NCBI GenBank assembly: GCA_937958185.1
Contig: CALFFN010000021.1
Location: forward strand, 62,001 to 126,000
Length of the DNA: 64,000 nt
Direction: 5' to 3'
Source of the DNA: an uncultured Neglectibacter sp.
GTDB lineage: Bacteria > Bacillota > Clostridia > Oscillospirales > Acutalibacteraceae
The translations under genes were made by a program, and so were the position numbers. Below are positions 50,467 through 59,485 of this stretch, piece by piece (the first letter of the stretch is position 1; the number at the start of each line of letters is the position of its first letter). The notes beneath the pieces are model-generated. The model searched no databases. It was not told where the DNA came from and saw nothing but the letters and a program-made list of their open reading frames with translations.

Positions 50467-50497
50467 AAATTCCCCCGGAGACCCTCCGGGGGAATTT
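50467..50497. terminator. Bidirectional terminator
   Basis: AAATTCCCCCGGA (50467-50479) pairs with TCCGGGGGAATTT (50485-50497), between convergent genes. Confidence 0.85.
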
Positions 50498-50512
50498 CCT
50501 GTGTTCTATGAG

Positions 50513-51784
50513 TTATTCTTCGTCATCTTCCTGCTGTTTCGGCAAAGGCTCTCCCTTGACGGATATCTCCTCCGTGCGGTTGCTTTCCGCCCGAAGCACG
50601 GTAAACAACAGCCCTTCATATTCAAAGGAATCTCCTGTTTCGGGGATCCTGTCCAGATTTTCCGTGAACCAGCCGTTGATGGTAGAGGCTTCCGTTTCGG
50701 GGTGAATATGGAAAAAGTCAAACAGATCGTCAAGGTCGGTGGAGCAGTGCACGAGATAAGTGTCCTCATTGAGCTTCTGGAAGCTTTCCTGGATCACCGT
50801 GTCGTGCTCGTCCCAAATCTCGCCTACCAGCTCTTCGATAACGTCCTCCAGCGTGACGATGCCCTCCGTTCCGCCAAATTCGTCCACGATCACCGCCATA
50901 TGCAGCTTATTTTGCTGCAGGAGCTTCAAGAGGGCTGAAATTTTCATGGAAGGCGGGATAAACTCGGCGGGCTTCAAAATGCTTTCCACCGGCTGATCCG
51001 TGCCCCACACATAAGCGTAGAAATTCTTTTCGTGAATGACCCCGAGGATACTGTCGATGGTCTCCTCGTACATGGGCAGCCGGGAATATCCTGTTTCCCG
51101 GAACAGCCGGGCGATCTCCTCCTTGGGCGTATCTTTGGAAATGGCTTCCACGTCCACCCGGGGGGTCATGATGTCAATGGCTTCGATATCGTCGAACTCG
51201 ATGACGTTCCGAAGCATGGCGCTTTCTTCTTGGTCAATGCCGCCCTCCTGCTCCGCTTCCTCCACGATGGTCAGCAGCTCGCTGTCTGTCACAGAATGCT
51301 CCGAAGTGATTCGGAACAGCTTTTTCAGCCCTTTTTTCAGCTGGGTGAACAGGAAGTTCACAGGCTTCAGCACCACGATCAAAATGCGTATCATGGGGGC
51401 GGAGACCATAGCGAATCCCTCGGCGTTTTCCTTTGCCAGGCTCTTGGGGGATACCTCGCCGAAAATCAGCACCACTACCGTCATGACAATGGTGGAAACC
51501 GTGGGACCGGCGCCATCGCCTAAAGCCGAGGTGAACAGTACCGTGGCAATGGCGGTGGAAGCGATGTTTACCAGGTTGTTCCCCACCAGAATGGTGGAAA
51601 GCAGCTCGTCGTAATTCTCAGAGAGGGCATAGGCGAGCTTTGCCCGTTTGTTTCCAGCCGCCGCAAGGTTTTTCAGCCGAATGCGGTTCAAGGAGGAAAA
51701 GGCGGTTTCCGTGGCGGAAAAATACCCGGAAAGAATGACAAGAGCGATCAGGATCAAAATAAGCGTCGTACTGTGACTGTCCAT
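50513..51784 (-). CDS. CNNM/CorC-type transporter with CBS domains
   Basis: A 423-residue protein: an N-terminal DUF21 membrane domain with three to four helices, a CBS pair (about residues 205-330; EAIDIMTPR, GIVTLEDVIEELVGEI) and a C-terminal CorC/HlyC domain. Family members affect Mg2+ or Co2+ efflux; older annotations call them hemolysins. The ATG at 51784 was preferred to the TTG at 51799, but a clear site is lacking for either, so the start is uncertain. Confidence 0.9.
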   Translation of the reverse strand: MDSHSTTLILILIALVILSGYFSATETAFSSLNRIRLKNLAAAGNKRAKLAYALSENYDELLSTILVGNNLVNIASTAIATVLFTSALGDGAGPTVSTIVMTVVVLIFGEVSPKSLAKENAEGFAMVSAPMIRILIVVLKPVNFLFTQLKKGLKKLFRITSEHSVTDSELLTIVEEAEQEGGIDQEESAMLRNVIEFDDIEAIDIMTPRVDVEAISKDTPKEEIARLFRETGYSRLPMYEETIDSILGVIHEKNFYAYVWGTDQPVESILKPAEFIPPSMKISALLKLLQQNKLHMAVIVDEFGGTEGIVTLEDVIEELVGEIWDEHDTVIQESFQKLNEDTYLVHCSTDLDDLFDFFHIHPETEASTINGWFTENLDRIPETGDSFEYEGLLFTVLRAESNRTEEISVKGEPLPKQQEDDEE

Positions 51785-51870
51785 AAAAAGGAGAACCAAC
51801 TGCCTTTCGTGTTTGTTTTTTCCCTGCCCAGTCCAGCGGTGTTTCCGCCGCCGGCAGGAATTTGTCTATT

Positions 51871-51899
51871 ATTTTAGCATAGTCTATAGAACTTTTCAA
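51871..51899 (-). promoter_or_regulatory. Promoter of the CorC-type gene
   Basis: On the minus strand TTGAAA (51899-51894), 17 bp, TAAAAT (51876-51871) with extended -10 TGC. Confidence 0.75.
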
Positions 51900-51950
51900 C
51901 TTTTCTTTTGGCTGGGAAGGTGATATAATGACAGCGGAAAAACCGATGTC

Positions 51951-52480
51951 ATGAAAAGAGAAGGCATGGGGGAGAAAATGAAACGATTTTTTAGGATACT
52001 TGGAAAGAATGCTCTGTTTTTTCTTTTAACGCTGTTCGTGGGGCTGCTGTTTTCCGCCCTCAGCGTAAGCACGCCGCTTCTTTCCGGGAATCTGATCACT
52101 GCCGTCACTTCGGATTTTGCACATAGCGGAACAGCCTTTTTTCTTTTTTTATCTGCCAGTGTTGTCAGGATCATTTTCGCACAGCTCGACCAGTATATGG
52201 GCGAAAGCCTGAAAATACGGCAGAAATCCCAAATGCGGAAAAAGCTTTATGCCGCGTTTTCCATGGGATCCTTTGTACATGCCGATCGGAAATCGGAGAT
52301 GATCTCCTTCATCAACAACGACGTTCCCAATATTGCCGAAAGCTATATTCTGGGTGCTGTCGACATTCTGAAATGTATATCGCGCATAAATCTGTGCAAA
52401 AATTAGCGCCGCTCTATGATGCGCATTATATTTTGAAGGACGGAGTTTTGCAGAAAGCCGATGAAAAGCCCGATGATTAG
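51951..52480 (+). pseudogene. ABC exporter deletion remnant (N-terminus of the membrane domain joined to the C-terminus of the ATPase)
   Basis: From 51951 about 140 codons encode the start of an ABC exporter membrane domain: two hydrophobic segments and the ISFINNDVPNI-type coupling region. Near 52372 the sequence jumps: in another frame from 52376 it reads YIAHKSVQKLAPLYDAHYIL, the H-loop histidine and C-terminal end of an ABC ATPase, to TAG at 52478-52480. Roughly the rest of the membrane domain, Walker A, signature and Walker B are absent. The join is out of frame, so the product is at most 151 residues. An extended -10 TGATATAAT lies at 51921. Confidence 0.85.
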
Positions 52481-52534
52481 CTTTCGCTGTGCGGGCTGTC
52501 CGCTCTTTCTTATTTTTCCAAGAGAGGTCTCATC

Positions 52535-54505
52535 ATGTCTCATAGAAAAACCATCAATTTGGGAATCGTTGCCCATGCCGACGCGGGCAAGACCACCCTG
52601 ACAGAGCAGATTTTATATCAGACCGGGGCGATCCGCTCCGCCGGCAGCGTGGACGATGGAACCGCCAGCACTGACACCATGGAGATCGAACGCCGCCGGG
52701 GTATTTCCGTGCGTACCGCCTGTGCGTCCGTCCTGTGGAACGACGTCAGGCTCAATCTGATCGACACCCCCGGTCACGCCGATTTTCTCAGCGAGGTGGA
52801 GCGTTCCCTTTCCGTATTGGACGCCGCCGTGCTGGTGATCTCCTCCGTAGAGGGCGTCCAGCCCCAGACCAGAATGCTGCTGGAAGCTTTCCGCCGCGCC
52901 AAACTGCCCTGCTTCCTCTTTTTGAATAAGCTGGACAGGGCGGGCAGTAACTGGCAAGCCGCACTGTCCCAGGTGGAGCGGGAAGCCGGGCTGCCCTGCC
53001 TGCCGCTGTGCAGTGCCGCAGGGGAGGGGGAAAGCGGCGTGAAGATCGCTTCCCTGGGGTTTGCCGATCCCGCGTGGACGGAAAGCGCCGTTCTTGCCTG
53101 TGAGGACAACGCGCTGCTGGAAAAATTCCTGTCCGGCGAAGAAATATCCGGGCTTTTGCGGGAAACGCTTTCTCAAAAAATCAGCGCCGCAGAGCTGCTT
53201 CCGGCAGTGTGCGGCGCGTCAAAATGCGGGTTGGGCGTGCCGGAACTGCTTACCGCCCTCTGCTCGTTTTTGCGGGAAACCACGCCCCTGGGGGAAACCC
53301 TCTGCGCCCGGGTGTACAAGGTAGAGCGGGACGACGCCCTGGGGAAAGCCGCTTATGTACGGCTGTTCTCCGGCTCCCTCCAAACCCGGCAGACCGTTCC
53401 CGTGCTGCAAAACGGGGGGGCGCAGGAAAATGCGCCGGAAGAAAAAATCACCCAGCTGCGCCGGGTGGAAGGGCGCAGGACAGAGGATACCGACGCTGTA
53501 AGCGCCAACGATATCGCCGTGGTGTACGGCTTGTCCTCTGTCCGCGCGGGAGATTTACTTGGCACCGCTCTGCCCGGTTTGCGGGAATACCGGCTGGCGG
53601 AGCCCCTCATGCTCTGCCGCGTCCAGCCCGCGGACCCGGAGCAGCTTCCCCGCCTGACGGAGGTGCTGTTCCAGCTGGAGGAGGAAGACCCCGCGCTGCA
53701 CTGCGAATGGAACCGGGAAAAGCGGGAGATATGGGTGCGCCTGACGGGAAAAATACAGGCGGAGGTCCTGCAGTCCCTGCTTTTGGAGCGCTGGGGGCTT
53801 TCCGTCACACTGGAAGAGCCCTCGGTCATCTACCGGGAGACCCCGGTGAAAGCGGGGGAGGGCTTCGACGCTTATACGATGCCGAAACCCTGCTGGGCGG
53901 TGGTGCGCTTCCTGATAGAGCCCCTGCCCAGAGGGGCGGGGTTCCAGTACGAATGTAAGGTGTCTCCCAACCGCTTGCCCTACCGCTACCAGACCCACGT
54001 GGAAACGGCGGTCCCCAGAGCCTTGGCACAGGGGCTGCACGGCTGGCAGGTGACGGATTTGAAGGTGACGCTCATCGACGGCGAATCCCACAATGTGCAC
54101 ACCCACCCGCTGGATTTCTTTGTGGCGACTCCCATGGGCATTATGGACGGTCTCCGCAATGTGGGCACCAAGCTTCTGGAGCCTATCCTGCAGGCGGAAT
54201 TTTCCGCGCCCGAGGAGTATCTGGGCAAAACCGTCAGTTTGCTGGTCGCCCACCGGGCAGCCTTCGACACGCCGGAGGTGCAGGAGGGGAAATTCCGGCT
54301 GACCGCCCGGCTCCCCGCGGCGGAAGCTATGGATATCCCGGTGGAATTTGCCGCCTGCACTGCCGGGACCGGGGTGTACGGCTCCCGTTTCTCCCATTAT
54401 GACGACTGCCCGGAGGGCATGGGGCGCGACCGCGCCCGGATCGGCGTTGACCCCCTGGACCGTTCCAAATTTATTCTGGCGTCCCGCTCGGCGCTCAGCC
54501 AGTGA
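52535..54505 (+). CDS. TetM/EF-G-like translational GTPase
   Basis: A 656-residue protein with the domain order of ribosomal protection proteins (TetM, TetO): G domain with AHADAGKT at 13-20, RRRGISV switch I, DTPGHADF, NKLD, then EF-G-like domains II-V. It is close to TetM in length but clearly divergent. Codon use and GC look like the neighbours, so it is probably a resident gene; tetracycline protection or another ribosome rescue role are both possible. The ATG at 52535 follows AGAGAGGT. It starts 54 nt after the ABC remnant. Confidence 0.85.
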   Translation: MSHRKTINLGIVAHADAGKTTLTEQILYQTGAIRSAGSVDDGTASTDTMEIERRRGISVRTACASVLWNDVRLNLIDTPGHADFLSEVERSLSVLDAAVLVISSVEGVQPQTRMLLEAFRRAKLPCFLFLNKLDRAGSNWQAALSQVEREAGLPCLPLCSAAGEGESGVKIASLGFADPAWTESAVLACEDNALLEKFLSGEEISGLLRETLSQKISAAELLPAVCGASKCGLGVPELLTALCSFLRETTPLGETLCARVYKVERDDALGKAAYVRLFSGSLQTRQTVPVLQNGGAQENAPEEKITQLRRVEGRRTEDTDAVSANDIAVVYGLSSVRAGDLLGTALPGLREYRLAEPLMLCRVQPADPEQLPRLTEVLFQLEEEDPALHCEWNREKREIWVRLTGKIQAEVLQSLLLERWGLSVTLEEPSVIYRETPVKAGEGFDAYTMPKPCWAVVRFLIEPLPRGAGFQYECKVSPNRLPYRYQTHVETAVPRALAQGLHGWQVTDLKVTLIDGESHNVHTHPLDFFVATPMGIMDGLRNVGTKLLEPILQAEFSAPEEYLGKTVSLLVAHRAAFDTPEVQEGKFRLTARLPAAEAMDIPVEFAACTAGTGVYGSRFSHYDDCPEGMGRDRARIGVDPLDRSKFILASRSALSQ

Positions 54506-54507
54506 CC

Positions 54508-54972
54508 TCAGAGGTTCAAAAGCCATACCCCGGCATTCAGATATCCGGCAAAGGTCACCCAAAGCAGATAGGGCAGCATGAGCCAGCCAGCCGCCTTGTT
54601 TTCCTTGAAAAAGCGGACCGTGGTAATCAGGATCAGCACCCACAGCACGATGAGCCACAAAAGCGCCAGCCCGTAATTTTGCAAATTGAAAAATACCAGT
54701 GTCCAGCCGAAGTTCATGGCAAGCTGCAAGCCGTAAAACAGCAGCGCTCCGTTTCGCCCTGTGCTGTCCCGTACCCAGACAAGGTAAGCGGCAATGCCCA
54801 TCAAAAGGAAAAGAATGCTCCACACAATGGGGAAAAGCCAGCCCGGCGGGGAAAGAGGGGGCTGGCGAAGGGTCCCGTAAACTTCCATGGAATCGGACGT
54901 GAGAAAAGCGGAAATCCCGCCCACAGTGAGCGGCAGAAAAAGATTGATTAAAAGCGCTTTCCATCGTATCAT
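54508..54972 (-). CDS. TspO/MBR family membrane protein
   Basis: A 154-residue protein with five membrane helices and the signature LSPPGWLFPIVWSILFLLMG. TspO proteins bind porphyrins and tryptophan-related ligands; the bacterial role is in tetrapyrrole or stress handling. The ATG at 54972 follows GGAAAGG. It converges on the TetM-like gene with only 2 nt between the stops. Confidence 0.93.
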   Translation of the reverse strand: MIRWKALLINLFLPLTVGGISAFLTSDSMEVYGTLRQPPLSPPGWLFPIVWSILFLLMGIAAYLVWVRDSTGRNGALLFYGLQLAMNFGWTLVFFNLQNYGLALLWLIVLWVLILITTVRFFKENKAAGWLMLPYLLWVTFAGYLNAGVWLLNL

Positions 54973-55057
54973 AAAAGTTTTTCCTTTCCGACAGGGAATC
55001 AAATTCATACCGTATGGCTACCATAAAGTATGCATCAAATTTCCAAAATAATACGGC

Positions 55058-55095
55058 AGCGCCCCCGCTCTCCATTTTCAGAGAGCGGGGGCGCT
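55058..55095 (-). terminator. Strong hairpin downstream of the four-helix protein gene
   Basis: AGCGCCCCCGCTCTC (55058-55072) pairs perfectly with GAGAGCGGGGGCGCT (55081-55095). T-richness is poor, so its role as terminator of the minus-strand gene is inferred from its position. Confidence 0.65.
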
Positions 55096-55110
55096 TTACG
55101 TAGATAGGCG

Positions 55111-55545
55111 TTAGAGATAGTCGCGCATATCCTCTACCAGCTTTTCCTCCAGGCTGATCAGCCGTTTGGCAATGTCTTTCGAGCGTTCGTCCGCCGCCGG
55201 GTACTCGTTGAGATAGCGGCTTAGGGATTTCACCCCCATGTTGCAGCCGTCGGTGATAAGGTCGGCGACGGTTTCGTCCTTTTCGTCCATGGAAAGCCTG
55301 ACGTTGGTTTTCATCCAGGACATGGTCCGCGCCATGGGATTGAGCCGTTTCCCGCTGTCGCCGTATTCCTTCAGCAGGGTGTGGGTGTCGTCTCCCAGCT
55401 CGCCGTGCTTCTTTCGGCAGCGCTCCAGCTTTTCCCGCATTTCGCTGCTTTTCACCTTGGGAAGTACCTCGTCGATGGACGTGACGCCCATTTTAATGCC
55501 CGCGTTGCATTCCTGCAATAGCTTGACGGTATCTTCTTCCACCAT
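55111..55545 (-). CDS. Small all-helical protein (DUF2383/PA2169-like four-helix bundle)
   Basis: A 144-residue soluble protein that is almost entirely helical and rich in Glu/Lys. The pattern (paired helices with KKHGELGDD, ITDGCNMGVKSL and SRYLNEYPAAD) fits the ferritin-like four-helix DUF2383 type. Function unknown; stress induction is known for some relatives. The ATG at 55545 follows AAAGGAG with proper spacing. Confidence 0.65.
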   Translation of the reverse strand: MVEEDTVKLLQECNAGIKMGVTSIDEVLPKVKSSEMREKLERCRKKHGELGDDTHTLLKEYGDSGKRLNPMARTMSWMKTNVRLSMDEKDETVADLITDGCNMGVKSLSRYLNEYPAADERSKDIAKRLISLEEKLVEDMRDYL

Positions 55546-55605
55546 GTGTTCCCGCTCCTTTCGCACTGTGTTTTTAACAGTATCCCCAAAGCGGGAAATT
55601 TTATT

Positions 55606-55776
55606 TCAGGCTTTTTCTTCCATGTTGGCAAGGGCAAAGGCAATGCACTGATTGATAAATTCGTTCCGGGATATTCCTGTCTGTGCCGCCTTCCTGTCGA
55701 TTTCCGCCAGTGTCTCCGTAGAGATACGCATGGAAATTACTTCTTTTTCAAATTTTTTTGGAATAAACTTTTCCAT
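55606..55776 (-). CDS. Ribbon-helix-helix DNA-binding protein, 56 residues
   Basis: A short product whose central part VISMRISTETLAEIDRK (strand then helix A) and GISRNEFINQCIAFAL (helix B) fits the ribbon-helix-helix fold of CopG/Arc-type repressors. The ATG at 55776 follows GGGGGTG with 5-nt spacing; stop is TGA at 55608-55606. It has no toxin gene beside it. The upstream gene in the other direction starts 95 nt away, so it may regulate a divergent promoter. Confidence 0.78.
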   Translation of the reverse strand: MEKFIPKKFEKEVISMRISTETLAEIDRKAAQTGISRNEFINQCIAFALANMEEKA

Positions 55777-55871
55777 GTTCACACCCCCTTGATAAATTGT
55801 ATCTTTTCTGATATGCTAGAGCTATATTCTGTATTAGATATCAAAAATAGAATACAAAAGGAAGTGAAAAG

Positions 55872-56306
55872 ATGTCGGGGTGGGAACCCTCCGAAATGGG
55901 GGTGCTGCTTCTTGCAGTAATTTTGGTGCTGGCTGTTCTGGCGGCGCTATGTATATCGGCTGCTTCGGAGCCTGCTGACCCTCTTGCTGGGCGCTGGGTC
56001 GTTTGGGAATATCAGATCCACGGCGCCGCCGTCAAGCCGGAGGAGCTGGAGACCATAGATAACGGCGCTTTTGCCCATTGGAATTCCCTTTCCTTCCTTT
56101 TCAGCGGGGGAGGAAATGTGCGGGCAGATTTCCCGGACGCGGAGGGCGGGGAAGTGATCCTGACCTATCAATTTGACGGGCGCTATGTGGAGCTGTTCCG
56201 CCCGGACCGCAAAAGCCAGTACCGTTTACTGGAGCTGTCGGAGGGCTGTTTGAGCTTTACTCCGCCCTACAGTCAGAAAATGATCATTTTCCTGAAAAAA
56301 GCATAA
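55872..56306 (+). CDS. Membrane-anchored protein of unknown function (lipocalin-like)
   Basis: A 144-residue protein with one N-terminal membrane segment (about residues 10-31) and a ~110-residue extracytoplasmic beta-rich domain (LAGRWVVWEYQIHG, LTYQFDGRYVEL), reminiscent of a lipocalin-type barrel. The ATG at 55872 follows AAAGGAAG. It stands alone between a ribbon-helix-helix gene and feoB. No family recognised. Confidence 0.65.
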   Translation: MSGWEPSEMGVLLLAVILVLAVLAALCISAASEPADPLAGRWVVWEYQIHGAAVKPEELETIDNGAFAHWNSLSFLFSGGGNVRADFPDAEGGEVILTYQFDGRYVELFRPDRKSQYRLLELSEGCLSFTPPYSQKMIIFLKKA

Positions 56307-56307
56307 A

Positions 56308-56342
56308 AGAAAGCCCTGCTCCTGTCAGGGGCAGGGCTTTCT
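56308..56342. terminator. Bidirectional terminator before feoB
   Basis: AGAAAGCCCTGC (56308-56319) pairs with GCAGGGCTTTCT (56331-56342), with CCTG/CAGG inside. It lies between convergent genes. Confidence 0.85.
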
Positions 56343-56358
56343 CCCAGCTGTATTTTTC

Positions 56359-58518
56359 TCAGACAGCGCCGCACAGCCGCGCCACTGTGGCAATGATAAA
56401 GCAGATCCCCAGCCCGCAGACCGTGGGGATCAAAAATGCGGCGGCGGTCCATTTCAGGCTTTTTGTTTCCTTGTAGATCGTCATGCAGGTAGTGGAACAG
56501 GGCCAGTGCATCAGGGAAAACAGCATGGTGCAGAGGGCGGTCACCCAGGTCCAGCCGTGATCCACCAGCAGCGCGTGGAGAGCGTTCAAATCTGTCATAT
56601 CTACCAGACTGCCCTGGGAGAGATATGCCATGATGACAATGGGTATCACGATCTCATTGGCGGGCAGCCCCAGAAGAAACGCCAGCAGAATCACACCGTC
56701 CAGCCCGAATAAACGGGCGACCGGGTCGAGAAACCCGGATAAGTGGGCAAGCAGCGTCGTGCCGCCCAGAGAAACATTTGCCAGAATCCAGATGAGCAGC
56801 CCGGCAGGGGCGGCTACCGCCGCCGCCCGACCCAGCACGAACAGCGTGCGGTCAAAAATGGAGCGCACCAGGATTTTCCCCACCTGCGGCCGCCGGTAGG
56901 GAGGAAGCTCCAGCGCAAAGGAGGAGGGGATACCCTTCAGCACCGTGACGGACAGCAGCTTCGACACGCCGAAGGTCATGCCCAGCCCTAACAGAATTAC
57001 CGCCATCAGCAGCAGCGCGGACAATGTAGAGCCGCCGAAGCCGCCGCTGGTGGAAATAAAGAACATGGTGATGATGGAAATGAGCATGGGCAGCCTGCCG
57101 TTGCAGGGTACAAAATTGTTGGTCAAAATGGCGATCAGGCGCTCTCTGGGCGAGTCGATGATCCGGCAGCCCACCACCCCGGCGGCGTTACAGCCAAAGC
57201 CCATCAGCGTGGTCAGCGACTGCTTCCCGCAGGCGCCGCATTTCTGGAAGCAGTAGTCCAGGTTAAACGCCACTCTGGGCAGATAGCCCAGGTCTTCCAG
57301 CAGGGTAAAGAGGGGGAAGAAGATCGCCATGGGCGGCAGCATGACGGAAACCACCCATGCCAGCGTTTTGTACATGCCGTCTACAAAAAGCCCGCAGAGC
57401 CAGGTCGGGGTATGGATAGCCAGCAGCAGTTCCCGTATTCTGTCCCCCAGCCAGAACAGCCCGGTGCTCAGCAGCTCAGAGGGGTAGTTAGCCCCGGTGA
57501 TGGTCAGCCAGAAGATGAAGAGGAACAGCAGGAAAAGAATGGGAAAGCCCGTTGCTTTGCTGGTGAAGATTTTGTCCAGCCTTCTGTCCCGCGGGCTGTA
57601 CCCGCCGTTTCCCACGACCACCACATCGTTTGCCAATTGCTCTGCCCGCAGGACGATGGAGGAAACGATGTCGTCCTGTAATTTTTCCGGCGAAATGCCA
57701 GCTTCTGCAAATTCTGCCCGGATGTCTGCCAGCACAGCGGCGATTTCCTGTTCTTCCCAAGGGGATTTGCCAAATTTCTTTTCCAGCCCCAGCTCCAATC
57801 CCTTGTCGCTGTGTTCTAAAAGCCGCAGTGCCAGCCACCGGGCGGGAAGCTTCCCATCGCAAAATTTTTCTGCTGCCGGAAGCAGCCGTCCCACAGCGGC
57901 TTCCAGATACTCCGGATAGGTAATGAGCGGCTCCCTGCTCAGCTTCTTGCCGTCCCATTCCGAAACGGTTTTCACCTGCGCCATCAGCTCGGTAAGCCCT
58001 TTTCCGCTCCGGGCGGCGGTGCCCACCACGGGCACGCCTAATAGACTGGACAGCTTTTCCAAATTCACCTTTACGCCCTTGTGCTTTGCCTCGTCCAAAA
58101 GGTTTACACATACCACTGTGCGCCCGGTGATTTCCAGCGCCTGCAGCACAAGGTTCAGGTTCCGTTCCAGGCAGGTGGCGTCACAGACCACCACCGCCGC
58201 GTCCGCTCCGCCGAAACAGAAAAAGTCCCGGGCGGCTTCTTCCTCGGCGGAATGCGCCAGCAGGGAATAGCACCCCGGCAGGTCCACTAAAACATACCCC
58301 TGTCCGTGAACGGTGCAGCAGCCCTGGGCGTTAGAGACGGTTTTTCCGGGCCAGTTCCCGGTGTGCTGGTGCATTCCCGTCAGCTCATTGAACACCGTGC
58401 TTTTTCCCACGTTGGGGTTTCCTGCCAACGCGATCACCCTGTCGCTGTCCTTCTGCCGGTGGATCACAAGCTCCTCTCCGATGGCGCCGGCTCCCGTTGA
58501 ATCCTTGGAAAGCCCCAT
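56359..58518 (-). CDS. feoB: Ferrous iron transporter FeoB
   Basis: A 719-residue protein with an N-terminal G domain (G1 GNPNVGKS at 33-40, DLPG, NLLDE) and a membrane part with two Gate-type segments (GFGCNAAGVVGC, GLPANEIVIP). It imports Fe2+ through the plasma membrane. The first 26 residues extend beyond the usual start of the family. The ATG at 58518 follows AGGAGG. It is 9 nt after feoA in one operon. Confidence 0.96.
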   Translation of the reverse strand: MGLSKDSTGAGAIGEELVIHRQKDSDRVIALAGNPNVGKSTVFNELTGMHQHTGNWPGKTVSNAQGCCTVHGQGYVLVDLPGCYSLLAHSAEEEAARDFFCFGGADAAVVVCDATCLERNLNLVLQALEITGRTVVCVNLLDEAKHKGVKVNLEKLSSLLGVPVVGTAARSGKGLTELMAQVKTVSEWDGKKLSREPLITYPEYLEAAVGRLLPAAEKFCDGKLPARWLALRLLEHSDKGLELGLEKKFGKSPWEEQEIAAVLADIRAEFAEAGISPEKLQDDIVSSIVLRAEQLANDVVVVGNGGYSPRDRRLDKIFTSKATGFPILFLLFLFIFWLTITGANYPSELLSTGLFWLGDRIRELLLAIHTPTWLCGLFVDGMYKTLAWVVSVMLPPMAIFFPLFTLLEDLGYLPRVAFNLDYCFQKCGACGKQSLTTLMGFGCNAAGVVGCRIIDSPRERLIAILTNNFVPCNGRLPMLISIITMFFISTSGGFGGSTLSALLLMAVILLGLGMTFGVSKLLSVTVLKGIPSSFALELPPYRRPQVGKILVRSIFDRTLFVLGRAAAVAAPAGLLIWILANVSLGGTTLLAHLSGFLDPVARLFGLDGVILLAFLLGLPANEIVIPIVIMAYLSQGSLVDMTDLNALHALLVDHGWTWVTALCTMLFSLMHWPCSTTCMTIYKETKSLKWTAAAFLIPTVCGLGICFIIATVARLCGAV

Positions 58519-58527
58519 GGGAGCCTC

Positions 58528-58830
58528 CTAGCGTCCCGCCGTTCCCAGCGGAACGGTGGCGTGGGACCGAAACGGACAGACAGCCGGAGCCGCTTCCGCG
58601 CGCTCTATAGCAATGCTTCCGGCGTCGCTTTTCCGCAGGGCGACCACCGCGCCCCGGACCAGATAGGCGGCAGGGTCCCCCAGCGGGCTTCTGCCGATGC
58701 ATTCTACCTGCGTCCCCTCGATCATACCCATATCCTGCAGCCTGCGGCGCATGGCGCCCTCGGCGGACAAATTTCTGATAACAGCCGTCTGACCCGGCTG
58801 TAATTCGCTCAATTGCGGTTTGCAGTTCAT
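58528..58830 (-). CDS. feoA: Ferrous iron transport protein FeoA
   Basis: A 100-residue protein with an SH3-like FeoA domain: GQTAVIRNL, MRRRLQDMGMIEGT and GDPAAYLVRGAVVALRKSDA. It binds FeoB and modulates its activity. The first gene of the feoAB operon, divergent from a DtxR-type regulator that probably controls it. Confidence 0.92.
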   Translation of the reverse strand: MNCKPQLSELQPGQTAVIRNLSAEGAMRRRLQDMGMIEGTQVECIGRSPLGDPAAYLVRGAVVALRKSDAGSIAIERAEAAPAVCPFRSHATVPLGTAGR

Positions 58831-58883
58831 ATCACAGCACGCTCCCGAATAAAAGTTAGGAGAAGGAAAGTTTTCTCATTTCC

Positions 58884-58913
58884 ACTATATTCGGCAAGCG
58901 CAAAAAGGGTGAA
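58884..58913 (-). promoter_or_regulatory. Possible feoA promoter in the divergent region
   Basis: On the minus strand TTCACC (58913-58908), 18 bp, TATAGT (58889-58884). The -35 is weak. A DtxR operator would be expected here; an imperfect GGAAAGTTTTCTCATTTCC inverted repeat is at 58864-58882, not proven. Confidence 0.4.
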
Positions 58914-58958
58914 CGGGCTGTGCGCCCGGCGGAAGAGAATGTGACGGAGGCAGCGGCT

Positions 58959-59393
58959 ATGAAAAAAGACGGATTTTATACGATGAAGGGCTACGCCCTG
59001 ATAGAGCACGGGCTTTTGACGTCGTCAATGGAGGACTATCTGGAAATGATCTACCGCCTGTCGGAACAGAGCGGGACTGTGCGCGTTTCCACGCTGGCGC
59101 ATTCCCTCCATGTCAAGCCGCCCTCCGCCTCGAAAATGGCGGGGAACCTCCGCGCCCAGGAGCTGATAGAATTCCCCAGGTACGGCTACATCACCCTGAC
59201 GGAGCTTGGAAAGCGCATGGGGGAATACCTCCTGCACCGCCATGATCTGATAAACCGACTTCTCTGCCTGATAAACCAGACCTCCGACGAATTGGAGGAA
59301 TCGGAAAAGATAGAGCATTTCCTCTCCCCCCGAACCGTAGAGAGCATCGAGAGGTTTTTGGGGGAAATACAGGAGTATGGGAAAGGGAGATGA
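58959..59393 (+). CDS. DtxR/MntR-family metal-dependent regulator
   Basis: A 144-residue repressor with an N-terminal winged helix (SSMEDYLEMIYRL, VKPPSASKMAGNL) and a metal-binding dimerisation part (EYLLHRHDLINRL with the His/Asp/Glu ligands). It lacks the SH3 domain of long DtxR proteins, like MntR or IdeR-short forms. Iron or manganese control of the divergent feoAB genes is likely. ATG 58959 has GGAGG 8 nt upstream; the GTG at 58920 has no site. Confidence 0.88.
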   Translation: MKKDGFYTMKGYALIEHGLLTSSMEDYLEMIYRLSEQSGTVRVSTLAHSLHVKPPSASKMAGNLRAQELIEFPRYGYITLTELGKRMGEYLLHRHDLINRLLCLINQTSDELEESEKIEHFLSPRTVESIERFLGEIQEYGKGR

Positions 59394-59485
59394 CTATTCC
59401 CAACTTATAATCAGATATGGCAGAAATAGAATTTCACAGCGCTTACCTGTGAGAAAAAATTGCCGATTTGAGTCCGATGTGGCAA

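Noticed and set aside
53555..55075. A 506-codon minus-strand frame across the TetM-like and TspO genes
   Set aside because: It overlaps two recognised genes and has low-information composition typical of an antisense shadow.
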